From Linepithema humile (lineage: Eukaryota; Arthropoda; Insecta; Hymenoptera; Formicidae), in contig NC_090128.1 in the NCBI RefSeq assembly GCF_040581485.1, positions 46,096,931 through 46,160,930 on the forward strand: 64,000 nucleotides of DNA, given 5' to 3'. This document shows, in pieces, positions 11,961-24,306 of this stretch (the first letter of the stretch is position 1; every line of letters starts with the position of its first letter). A program made the position numbers and the translations under genes. Under the pieces are notes generated by a model. It was not told where the DNA came from and ran no database searches. It saw only the letters and a list, made by a program, of their open reading frames with translations.

Positions 11961-13541
11961 GTAAGTCACATTATCTTGACTCCTCGGACGATTTATTTTC
12001 GTTAAATTTTCCTTTTACAACGGCATGACACGCGGCGAAGAAAATTAGAGGTAAATCGACTTTCCGCGAAAATAGATCGACGGCAGATTTCCCTCTGTCT
12101 TTTCGGCTAATACGACATTGCCGAAAGAGCAGGGATCAGAGCCGCGTTCGCGTTTTGCGGATTGTTTGTTTGCGCGCGATGGCGGGACATTCCCTCCGCA
12201 AATAGTTTAGACAGAATTACCGGGAGGATTTGTAATCCCTCGTAAAAATATATGTTAGCCGGTTTACTGGGCCGCGCGAGCTGGAGAGCGAGGCAGAAAC
12301 AACGATATCGCGGCGCCATGGGCTCGGGCGGGGGACGGAAAAAAAAAAGAGCACGGGGGAGAGAGAGAGAACGCGGGCGTATACTTTGCGCAAATATTTT
12401 ACTTGTGCCTCGGATGCTCTAAGTACGCGGCTTCAAGTAGAAAGACAAATGTTAGAAGGAATGATCCATCTCTCGCTTATTTTTTGGCGTTGTGTATTTG
12501 CGATGGAAATATATAAGGGGAAAAAAGATCAATGAAATGACAGAGTTATCTCGTCGATAAAAATAAATGTCCATCTTCGTAAAATTAATTACGCTCTCCA
12601 TTTAAAGTACTCCATTTAACACGGACGTATGCAAAATCCATAAGTTTGCGTCGCTCAAGAAGCGCAGCGAAATCTGCTTGACTGATTCACGCAGGGAATT
12701 ATTTAATTTCGTTCAGCGTGACGACGCCGATGCAGGACGCCGTGACGTTAATTCTATGACATTCATCTCGGCGGGATTAACACACGTATGTAAATCGAGG
12801 TGTCGTATTTTACATTTTCGAGTTAATATTATAAGTTTTTATCCGGCGCGAGTGTAAAAAGGCAAGAATCCCGTCGGCCTTCGGTAAAAGTATGACCGTT
12901 TAATTCAATTATAACGCGACTGCTACGGACGTCAGACCCTACGTTTATTACTTTTTATCCCGAGATAGCAGATTTATATGGAATTCGCCATACTTCCGTG
13001 GCAAGTAATAAGATTCATTCGCGACATTTCTTTTATTGCGCGAGCGTTAATTATACTAAAAATCTCGGGCGTAATCTTCCATCCCCGGGGAAACGGACGA
13101 CGTATAGGCAGCGATTTATTATGTTGATCTGCCGCGAGAGAGAGAGAGCCCGCCTCTCGTGCCTTCAAACATAAAAACCGTTATCTTGATTATCATTTAA
13201 AAAAAAACTCTCTTCTATCTATCACAATTTGCTGTTACTTTAATAAAGTATCTCCCTTAATGCATCAAAAATGTGAAGACACGGCTGCTACTTTAGCGAT
13301 TAATTAATTACACGTTGTCGCATAGATTGCGAACTAAATATATTCAATGTTGGGAATAAGAAGCACCAATTGAAGCGCGTGCTACGGCGGTAGTTTCGCG
13401 AAAAACGCTCCTTTCGCGTGGGCTCCGCCGAGATCTTGAGTTCTTGCGAAATCTCGTGCCCCGTTTCCGCGCTGTAATGCAATTTCGCGTGTCCCGCGTT
13501 TTTGCGCAGGAGGAAATGTATCTGGCAAAAACTTTTGCGCA

Positions 13542-13583
13542 CTCACTCTCTCCCTCTCTTTCTCTCTCTCTCTCTCTCTCCCC
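13542..13583. repeat. CT-rich tract
   Basis: An imperfect then perfect CT array. Overlapping minus frames read Arg-Glu repeats. Confidence 0.85.
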
Positions 13584-16500
13584 AAGATAACATACTGTAA
13601 CATACTGTAACAATTTTTCGCCCCGGCAAAGTCGAGAAGTCTGCCAAGGTCTGCGAATTGTGCGGAACGCGAGTGAATCACACGCCGATCGAGGCGAGAA
13701 TCCGCGATCCATATATATTTTCCTTAATTTACAAAGTGCCGGTGTTCGAAAAGTTTGATTGGAAGTACTTTGTGCGTCAGAGCGCCACTTCCGTCATCTC
13801 GAAGATAAGCGAGCTTTCAGCCGAGCTTTTGGAAACCAAAACCCGCGCCGGTGGTCGGGGCTCTGCGAATCGGGGCTAACGACACGTAAAATTATCAATT
13901 TAGCGGCGGCGCAACAACTATCGGCGGCGATTTTGATGGAGCTCTCGATTAACAAGTTGCCGCTGTGCGTCGAAGCGATCGCGATTTAAAACATTCGGTG
14001 CTCGCTTCGATCATTACTTTTTCACGATACACGTACACATGTATGTGTGTATACAATGTACGCGGCAAGTGTATCTTGTGACGTATACGCGGAATAAAAT
14101 GAAAGCGCGCCGCACTGTCGCTTTCACACGTTTTAAATTACGACGATTTATTAAATTATTCAATGTAATATCTCCCGACGCGAACTGCATGTGGCCGAGC
14201 AAAGAGAATTTAGCGCGAGGTGTATACGCAACAGTCGTGGCGTTACAACGTCGTAATTTAGCAGTCGCACCGTGATGTTTATTGCTGGCGATACCATTTA
14301 TTTTCGAGTAAGGATTTATAAAACTGCGTAAAAGTGTCTATGACATTTTTGTATTTTTTTTTTTTTTTTTATACCTTCGTACGATATTTCGCTTCGAAAC
14401 GACGCGTTAATGTTGCAGCGATCAATTATATACTTAACACATTTGAGGATACGAACGGGGACAACGCGATAGCTGAAACCAGTTCATGCCGTTTTTAACT
14501 ATTAAAAATTTTGCATCTTAATATAATTAGTATCGGTAATTGCCGTAAAGTGCAAAATATACTGAATCGTGAAATAACCACTAAAGTGGAATAAATCCTT
14601 ATGACATAATTAGAAACTAAATGCGGGACGAGCATTTATGACGGTCTCCCCCGTGACTGTCCGTGCGCGGTCGTGACTAAGCGACGTTTATTACGCGACA
14701 TAAACGTCCGAGTCCATATCCGAGAAAGTACCGCAAAGAATTTCAGCGTGGCCGACGTGAGCCGCGACGTTTGCACGTCCGACCGTAGGAAACAATTATC
14801 TCGGGACGTAAGATAACGCGTAGACTGCCATGGAAATTTGCCAAGGCGACGGAGCGGCTGGATGGAGACACTGGCGTCGGGACGATCAGCAACTTCCGGT
14901 GAGCGCGGAGCAGCCGAAGGCTATCGCGCCACGAAATATACCGTCTCTTTCTCCCTCTCCCTCTCTCTATCTCTCTTTATCTCTCTCCGTCTATATCCCT
15001 CTCTCTCTGTCTCTCTCTTCCATGGTATACGCAGACGCGTGTACAAGCATCAGCCTCGCTCTCGCGGTTTCATTAGCCCGGATATTATGAGGAAAGTTTC
15101 GGCTTCGGTCGTAGGACGCAAGCGGCTCTCTGTCATTTGTCTTTCCTCGAATTAACGTCACCCGGTGAATTGGCTGTGATGTAGCGCCGTAATCGCGCCA
15201 TATTATCCCGCTCTGATTCGCGCATGAGTACGCGAGTTCGCGCAAAGATGCGCGAGGGCGATATTTGCACGATCCGCATTGCATTATTGCTGGTTCTGGT
15301 CACAGGTCGCGTTAATGCCGCTCCCGCGACGTTATTACGCGCATACGTAAATTTGCATTTTCGCGAGTGACGCTGTCTGTGCATACCTGGTACGTACGTA
15401 GTCGTCGTACGCCCCGTGCTTTTTCGCGACGCGCGACGTGATTTTTCTTCACGCTCGCGTAACTACTTGTGTGCCGTCGCACTCATCGCAAGTGTTCTTC
15501 TAGGCCGGCGACGAGCGTACCAGACTTTCATTGCGCAGCAAAGCATCGCCACTGGAGAGAGGAACACGGCAAATGGCGGACGGAAAGCGGGAGGCGCGCG
15601 CGAAGAAAGAAGGCGAGGGTGAGCCCGTAAAATTTATACGGAAGATAATATATCGGGACGGCATTTTGCGGGGTGTTCAGCCACGCAGCGAGAAAGAGAG
15701 ACGCTTGAGTGGCTTATTTTTGGCGGGCGAGAGGACGTCCCCACCCCCTCCCCCCCTCTTCTCTCGCTCGTACTCCCTCGCGGGGGGCTAAAGAATGTCT
15801 TGCTTTTGATTTATACGCCGTTCTAGAAGTTGCGGATGCACAAACATCGTCTGGCACAAGCCGGATTGTTCTCGCACCTTCCGCCGCCGAGTGCGCTCGG
15901 TACAAGGATATTTTCTGGTACGACTCGAAGATACAAAACCCGCGTAGCATCCTGCTTACAATTTATGTGAGAATTTCATCCGCGCTATATCTTGGATCCG
16001 TCAAGCGTACCCTCGCAACGAGGGATACATAATAATTCGCGAGACTTTCCATTAAATATGACTAATACGGGAACAAAAACTTTCTGGAAATAACATTAAT
16101 TTGTGCGTGATACAAATATAATCTGCAGAATAAATCATCAAGTTGAAAAAATATAATATCTCTCAAAAATATACCATCAAATTAAAGCTTTTATCTAAAG
16201 ATAATAACTTTTTTCTAAAAACAACCTTTACCAACCGATTTTTATTCATTCTTTTCCTAAACGCAACGTTACATTTTATCTGTCGTGATTTACCCAGTAT
16301 TTTAGAATTTTCCCCATAAATCATTATTGAAATTTTTGCGTTTCGTTCATCGTAATGTACCACCTGCGTTTATCCGCTCGGCGGCGATCGATCTGTGCAT
16401 TGGCGCAAACGCCAGGATTCAATACAATATCCATGCCGCTGGAAAGATGTCTTTTTGTTATTTCACGAAAGTAATTTGATGTCATATAGTCGTTACTTCT

Positions 16501-17217
16501 GGATAAATCTTTTCACTGAAAACGTACTTCCACGCTGACGTATCGGAAACTTTTCTGATCGGATTTCCGTCGTATCGAACGTTCAAGATTCGAAATTAAC
16601 AGACCGATCGGTGAGCGTATCGATGTGCCGGCAACGCGCGCAGGAGTCGGACTGAAAGACGCTGGAAAATAATAGAGCGCGCGGGAGTGACGCGCGAGTT
16701 AATTTTTATCACAACTTGCACGAGGATAATCGAGCTTAATACACTTACGTAGAAGTTAACATCGCGAGTGCGCATTAAATGAGCGACAGCCAACGACGAT
16801 GAACTTGGGCGTATCACGGTAATTACCCGATAAACGGTACAAATGATATTTAGAACATGTCGAGCTTAACATCTACTCAAAACTTTACTACTGCTCGCCT
16901 GCTTTTATTAAGTGATAAGCGCCTGATTAATTACATGGAAGTCAGACGATGCGTTACGTAAGTAACTTAGCGACAATAGTGTAAACAGGTAGCGATAATA
17001 GTTAATTAATGTCGTGACGTTATTATCCAAAGAAATCTCTTTAATTTCCTCTTTATATAATACGCGCGCGATTCTTTTTTATTAGACTCATAAATTTCTT
17101 AACTTGTTCTTTTTAACGCGTTCTTAATTTCTTTATCCTATACTCGATTTCGACATTAAATTCCCTGTCTCGATAGCACTCGTCTCAAGAATACACACGA
17201 AAACCAAATATTTGTAT

Positions 17218-17248
17218 AAAAAAAAAATAAAATAAAATAAAATAAAAC
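17218..17248. repeat. A-rich run with AAAAT pentamers
   Basis: A short poly-A followed by four AAAAT-type units. Confidence 0.85.
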
Positions 17249-20200
17249 AAGCGCAGTCTCGGTCTTGCCAAAATGCTCGCCGCGGAAATACAACATTGTA
17301 TCTTAAGATTTATATCGAAATACTGGAGGTCGGCGAGTTTCTCGTTTCTCCCGAACCGGACTCTCCGCCCGGTGGGATTTGTCACCCGGAAGAATTTTAA
17401 TAGATTTCGATAAAAGATAGCTCCGGGCATCCGCCGGTCGTGCTTTTGACATCGGAATTCATGGAGCGAGAATTTGTCAGGCGGTGGAACGTGTACGTTC
17501 GCGCGCGGATGTTAAGTCGGGACGGATATTGCGCTACGCTACGGTTATCGGCGCGATGACAAAAAGGCGTCACACCAACGACGGTGGAGCAAATGAGACC
17601 TTTTTTTGGGATCGACGATGGTCCTCCGACAGCGGGGATTACACAGGTCTCGCGACGGAAGAAAGAGGAGCACGCAAAAGGAAAGATCCCTAAAGCCGCC
17701 GCCCGCGTGTTCGTTCGTTCGCTCGCCCGCGCGCGCACTCTCGTTTCGCACCGGCTCTCGTTCTTACGCCGGGAATTTTCAGGCGTCAGGCTTTCCGGGA
17801 AATTTATGGCGAGGTCACAGCTTGGATCGCCATGAACAGTGCTCACCCTCCTTTATCCGGGCTTGTTATCGTTCTGAACCTTTTGGCCCCGCAGGTGTTA
17901 CGCGCGTGTACGTGAGGATGTATGTATTCACGCGCGACGAGGAGCACGTTTCTCGCCGGGGAGATGAGATGTTACAAGTCCGATGGATGATAACGATTTC
18001 GTTCTCCGGTCGATGTACTTGTACCTTATTGCTAAAGGCTGACGTCGAGTGTAAAAGCCGAGTTTTCGCGATTTGCAGCGGCCGAGATAAGAGACGAGAG
18101 AAGATTCAATGAAGAACGCGTAGAGATCTCTATACAGAGAGGGGGGAGGGTGAAACGGGAGGGGAAGAGAGAGTAAAGGAATGGCCGACGATCGAGTTAC
18201 CGATTTATTGGACCATAAATTATCCTTAACAGACGTCGATAGCCGTGGAAGTTCGTATCTTCCGTTTTTAGAGCCACAGGCGGCAGTCGCGCGATCATCC
18301 AATTTCACGGTGGATATCATTTCTTGCATATCCCTGAGAAGACACATTTTGCAATTATGATATGTGTACGGCGCGACGTCGCCTGCGCGCGCGCGCGCGC
18401 GCCCGCGTGCACACACGTCAGAAAACGTAAAGCTTCCGGGGGAGATTTATCGACCGCAATTTTTGACGCTTCGCAAATATCGGGACCGCTTTTCTGTTAG
18501 CTGACATTTCGCGAATACAAGATGTCGCGTGGCGGCATCCTCGTTTCTCTTTTAACTTCGATTTTCCGTTGGGCAAAAATTCAATAGCTAGTTCCGCGAA
18601 CTAGCGAACGTCATTGGGCTTGTCATGGAGCTATTTAACATTTAATAATTAAATTTTTAATTTGCGATTTAATTATTGAGCCATCGAAGAGTGGAGGTTG
18701 GAATATTACAGCGCGGGTGGAGCTGTGGATGGCTGTGGAATAAATTATATACGCGCATGTTTACGCGTCTCGGACGACGTTGGAGTGGTGAATGGAAATA
18801 ATTACAACTCCAACGCGTCGAGCGGTGCTACATCGTGATAGGAAACGGATTAGAGAGACGAACAGTGGAAGACAAAGAGATAGAGAGAATGAAAGCGGGA
18901 GCGACGGCAGAAAAGAGGAGATAACGGAGGACAAGGAGAAGCAGATCCAATTTGATGACTGGATACACATCGCTGAATACGCGTCTAGCTAAAGTAATTA
19001 TTAACGCCAATTGCATCGTAATTAAACATCGCTTACACCTTCGCCGTCCCTCGGCTGTCCGGAAGCATTAATCGCGCTTGATTTTCTTATTCGCGCGAAA
19101 ATCGCATTTTTCTCTCTCGCGCCTCCCTCTCTCTTTCCTTTTTTTCCCCCCCGCTACACTTGTACCGATACGTGTACGCGATACCGATACGTAAGAAATA
19201 AAGTCGCCACACGCGCGGAGACTCGCGGGAAAAAGAAAGTGTGACAACTTCCGACAAGTTGCGGAAAAAAAGTCCCATTTTATGCTAATCAAAATGCGTA
19301 ATTAATGTTATATCGCGCACGGTACACGTAATGCGGAGCTACCGAGCTGCACGACCAGGTGTGTTGGTTGGCACCGGCTTATCGGCAATCGGTGCATAAA
19401 AGCGCTTTACGGCACAAAGAATGCCGTGCACTCGCGCGCCTTGGCGCGCCATCGCGGCCCAACGACGTATAATGCATAATTCCCAGGTATATCATCAACC
19501 ACGGCGTTTACCGTTTTCTTTACAGGCGAGACGCGGCGCGCGCATAAGACGTCGACGGCGCGCTCTTTTCTCCCACGTTGATCTTTCGCGTTCGCGCGCG
19601 CCGCGCTCATTACGCCCCGCAGCTAGACGGTCCATTAATGCTGCGAGCAGATACCGGGGGCGCGCTTTAATTGTCCGTTATAACTCAGGCGAACGTAACT
19701 TTTCCCGTAGGGATGTCAAGGAGTCGGGGGGGAGGGGGGGGGGCGGGAGCTACGGTGAGCAGATAGGGAGAGGGCGGGGAATCGGGGGTCGTGGAGAAGC
19801 GACGGAGTGGAGAACGGGGCGGGCCGGAGGGCGAGAAGCCGTGGCGAGAAACGGGTGGCGCACCCGGCGAGAGAGGTAGCATTTTAAGTTCGCGAGGGTG
19901 TTAGTGAAAAGGCGACATTAAAACGTCAGGCCACGTCTTGTATGCATCCCAGGGGTCGCGGATGAGGCATCGTCAAAAAAGGCGGGGCGGTGCCCCTAAA
20001 TCAGTGTAATCGGTGACCTGCCTGGGGAGTACATTAGAATAATTTACGACGTCCCGCAGCAAGACGTAAAAAGACATCGTGTAACGCTTTTCGTTCCGCT
20101 TCTCGTTTCTCTACGTCGCCCGCTCTCTCTATCTGCTCCCTCTTCGCCGTCTTTTGTTTCCGCGTTCCGTACCTCGGCTTTTTCCCCCTCGCTTCTCCCT

Positions 20201-21352
20201 TTTTCCCTCAATTGCGTAAAAAAAAAAAAAAAAATAAAAAAAAAGAAAGTATAATCAATAATTGCAAAGTGACTAAAGTGTAATTAACTTAAGAGCACGG
20301 TGTTCTACATTTATCAGCCCGAAGCGCCGAAATATCCAAGCTCGGGTACAAGTGCGCGGGAATTAATACGTTGCCGATATATGCGCGTTGAGATATTTAC
20401 CGCACATCTGCTGCGGAACAATGATACACACCGGCGCATCACGGAGCTGCCGCGGTTTACCGCGAGCACAGAGGTTTCGGATAGCTTATCCGACCGCTGC
20501 GAAATTTCGGGGTTGAGTTCGAAAGGCGGCGCGGAGAATGCTTCTGACACCCGAGTTTCATACGTTTCCTCTTAAGTCTATGACCGTGCTGAAGTCGATC
20601 CAAGTGGATCACAAGGCCGGACAAGGGTCAACTAAAACTCGAGGAAATAACTCCTTATGTCGCGAGCAGACACTTGGATGCGAGAGCGAGGGGGGCCCCT
20701 ACGGGGGGGGGGGGCGGGGCTTACTCTCTGCGGTCGTCGCGCGTTTACTCTAAATCTCGATCAGCTTTGCGCGCTAACTGCGTTATCGGGCAACTCAAAT
20801 AATAACAAATTGAATTACGGCGGAAGAGCGAATTAAATTCTGTGAAACAGGCGCGCCGAGAAACGCGCCGCGACCGGGGGATTCGTCGAGTCAAAGTTAT
20901 CGTCTGCTGGAGAGTTATCGATTTCCTTACTCTCTCGCCGGTGTTCGCGCGATCCCATCGTCCTCGTTGGGATGCGGAATGTCGAGCGGTAGATGAGAGT
21001 CATGCCACCGCGGGTCCACTTGAACTCCGTCTACCGATCGAATCCGCAAGGGACAAACACATTCTTTCGACGGGCGAAGGATTAGGCAGCGAGTGCGCCC
21101 ACCGGGAATTTTCGCGAGACGGCAAAGTCCGCGGGAGAGCAGCCCGGCAGCAACTTCCGCTCACGTGTGCAATTCCGTGTGTTTTCTCGAACGGGACGCG
21201 TGCCTTACACGCCGGATCACTTCTCTCCGGGGACACTTACTTAACGGTTAACTTCTCTCGACTAGCTGGCTAGGCTCGTAGCGTGTAGCTGCAACTCGTA
21301 AATATTTCTCAGCGTGTATTAGTCGTGGCGCACGTTTTCCGAGCGGTTACCT

Positions 21353-21834
21353 GATAACGTTTTACTCCCCGGGGATATTGCAAATTACAATCGATCGGAA
21401 TTTTATCAACGGGATCAATACGGGACGCGATGGATTTGGGAATTAATGAAGAAGGGACGCGCGCGTGGAGTAAAAAAAAACGCCGTACTACATTATACTG
21501 TATTACTGCAGGAAACGTAGTTCAATACTAAAATCCTATCTAGACAAAATACTGTTATCGAACTAATAACAATGATAAAAATAACATTAGCGGATAACGT
21601 TTTGGCCCCTGAAGAGATTGCGAATTGCGATCGATCGGCGCTTTATCGGCGAGATCAATATCGAGGGCGCGGCAGGTTCCAAGAATTAATAAAGAAAGAA
21701 CACTTTTGCGTGAAATAAAAACATGTACTAGAAAATTGCAGAACCATTTGGAGTTGATAGCAAAATCCTATCTGGATAAAACGGCACCATTATCCCCGAG
21801 GCTAATAATAACGATGATAAAAATAACGTCAACG
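21353..21834. repeat. diverged tandem duplication, two units of about 240 bp
   Basis: Unit 1 starts at 21353 and unit 2 at 21593, each with GATAACGTTTT. Shared blocks recur in order at the same spacing: AATCGATCGG/GATCGATCGG, TTTATC.. followed by GATCAATA, AAGAATTAAT-type, AAAATCCTATCT, then ATGATAAAAATAAC at the end. The copies differ by many substitutions and small indels, so the duplication is old. No open frame spans either unit. It could be a local segmental duplication or two adjacent copies of an unrecognised element. Confidence 0.85.
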
Positions 21835-24242
21835 ACGGTGTAAAGAAGCAATTTTATCGCCGCGAGAGAATTCCGCGATCTGCGAGAGCGCGCGCGGCAG
21901 CTCTGTGTCTACGGTGACATTCGAAATTGATAAATCGCGACATGTCGCGGCAACGTTTGCGTAGCGTAACGATGCCGCTTCTCTATCCGCGTCCCGTGTC
22001 AGAAACGATCATCGTCGCACTCCACCTGATGCACACATATTCCATAGCATATTCGAGCAAATGCGAATTCCTGCTCCCTATCCACGATCGGCAAATATTC
22101 GCGCTCCGAATGCCCGGCCGTACGTAATAATTAAGGCGTATTGACACGCGTCGCGACTGCGTGTTTCCTCCAACACACACGGGCCGATTCTGTTTACCCG
22201 GGCGCGGATGTTTTCCCGGCATCAAGACTCGGTGATTCAGCGATTTCGCGGTGCTTTGAATAATGCAATGATTAAACTCGAAAGGTTGTAGGCGCCGGGA
22301 AAGCGGAAAGTACCGCGTCGACGGAGGCGCCGTCGCATCGCGCCGCTCGTCGATGCATTTTAGATCAGCGCATACCTGTTGGACAGTATGACGCGGCAAA
22401 GCTGGTCGCTCGAAATAACGGAAGGAGATATGGATCTTATTACGGCTCAATTGAATTCCCCGCAGTTTACATCGCCGGCGGATATAAAGATGAAATGTTT
22501 TGCGAAAAAAGTTGAATTTTTTCTATTAATTTAATAAATGCTTCGTTCGATTTGATAAAAATATTAAAAATATAGATATAGAATAATAAATATGATTGTT
22601 TATTCGGCAATTGATTTCTCTCAACACCAGCTGTTCGTATGAATTATAAATAAATATTATCCTTCTCTAATACATCCCGCGATACATTTGGCGTTACAAT
22701 GTCAGTGTGAATAAGTGGTGATGTATTATTTATTGTGCTAAAAGGAAACATGTATTAATTATTTCGCGTTTGACATTCTAATTACTTTAATTGACCAAAG
22801 TTTCTCCAAAGTAGAACTTGATGTAAAATTAACGGTAATACTGGGACGCACAGCGGAAAATAGTACAAAAGGAACCGTCCATATTGATAAAGCGGTTTAT
22901 ATTCGGGAAACTCAAATCAATAGCTACTAGAAGCTGCGAGTTTGTCGAGAACGAATGGCAACTAATGAGAGGAATGAGAATTCGAAGCTATCGCATCGTT
23001 GGAATTGCAAAGATAGCGGTGAGCAACTTGTTGAAAGATATTGGACGATCGATGAATTAATTATCGCAGAGTAACTGACTTTGTGCAATGGCTTAGGCCA
23101 CTCAATAATTGAAAATAGTCTATTCGCGCGAGCGTACGCTTTTCCCGAAAATTTACGGAAGAATTCCTGTGATGGGAAAACGCGCCGCAGATAGCGCGCG
23201 CAACCATGTTTCATTAGCTGCGTTAAAGTTTTCGAGGATCATTAAAATTATCGCAGATTATTAATCCTTTGACAACCAAAATGTCATCGTGTGGCATTTT
23301 AAAGCGAATTTTGAATGATCGCATATACGCGGCCGTCGCTCCGAGTTGAAATGCATGTTATGAAAATTACGATGGAAATAATTGCGGCGGTATTAATGGA
23401 CCGCGACTGAGAATGAACCTTGTTTGATCATAAAGAGCAGGAAATACCACAGGTGACTATAACTATATATACAAAATAATACGAGATGATGGCCGGAAAT
23501 GAATAAATAATTTATTCGAACATCAGGAAATGCATTTCTCGCGCGTTTCGTCGCGCTCGAAATAAACGTAATCGAACGTTAATCGAAGTAACTTATAAGT
23601 GAAAAGAGATCGTTATAAATAAATTCTTTGGCTTTACAAAATTCTTTAATTTTCGAATAGAACAAGCGAGACCGTTGCATTATGTACCGCCGGCACAGAT
23701 TAAAAACGATCGATCGAACGCGACTGCGCACTAATTACACGTGAATGTAATTAGAAAATATATTTGATTCGGTGGGAGCTTGAAAATTTTATTCGATGAT
23801 ACCGTATAAGAACTACATTATTATGTAAGTTAGCGTTCGTTAAATCACGGATTATTGAAATTCTCGCAGCGAGAGCATTCGTAGTAGATGAAATTCATTT
23901 TACGTCGACAAGTTTATTTCTCGTGTGCGCATTCTGTGTCACAAACTGAAATATTGAGGTAATTTACGGCAAAGATGTTTTTTCAGTAGCGACGAAATAC
24001 CATTCATTAATCATTCGAATTAAACTACCAGAATAATCGTTGGACGTCGCCGTCAAGAGCCCGAGACAGCGCTGGACTAAATCGCTATAACGCCAAATTT
24101 ATGCAAATTGGATTTAGCAAGTTTAATACACCTTGGACGGAGTTTACCTTGGTCCTCGAGGAACGTCTTTTCCACTTTACTTGTCAATTGATCGACAGGC
24201 TTGAGATATCGATTTTGAAGTAGCCCGGAAAACGCGGCAGCC

Positions 24243-24306
<64 letters not shown>

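Larger units (their letters stand above)
11961..21352. other. non-coding, no supported gene
   Basis: CpG-rich islands near 15400-15800, 17480-17830 and 19400-19880 open frames of up to about 168 codons on both strands, without recognisable motifs. Other contents are CT-rich tracts (13542-13583, 14940-15020), an AAAAT pentamer run (17218-17248), a (CG)n tract (18385-18402) and A-rich runs at 20217-20249. Two start-codon-to-donor strings (14830-14898 and 15573-15618, plus) were noted but have no supporting homology. Confidence 0.5.

Noticed and set aside
14830..14898. Good-context ATG (gccATGg) running into a gtgagc donor
   Set aside because: It could be a first exon, but the 23 residues match no family and nothing downstream supports it.
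15573..15618. ATG-led MADGKREARAKKEGE ending at gtgagc
   Set aside because: Low-complexity charged residues in a CpG island, with a weak start context and no partner exon.
17397..18416. Several frames of 149-168 codons on both strands
   Set aside because: They overlap each other on CpG-rich DNA, contain no recognisable motif, and are explained by the scarcity of AT-rich stop codons.
20393..20480. Minus segment before gtaaat, phase-compatible with the FN3 exon
   Set aside because: The residues show no Ig-like pattern and no acceptor of quality was found.
21983..22450. 155-codon minus frame ending near a gtatgc donor-like site
   Set aside because: No domain recognised. The donor phase does not match the FN3 exon, and there is no convincing acceptor.
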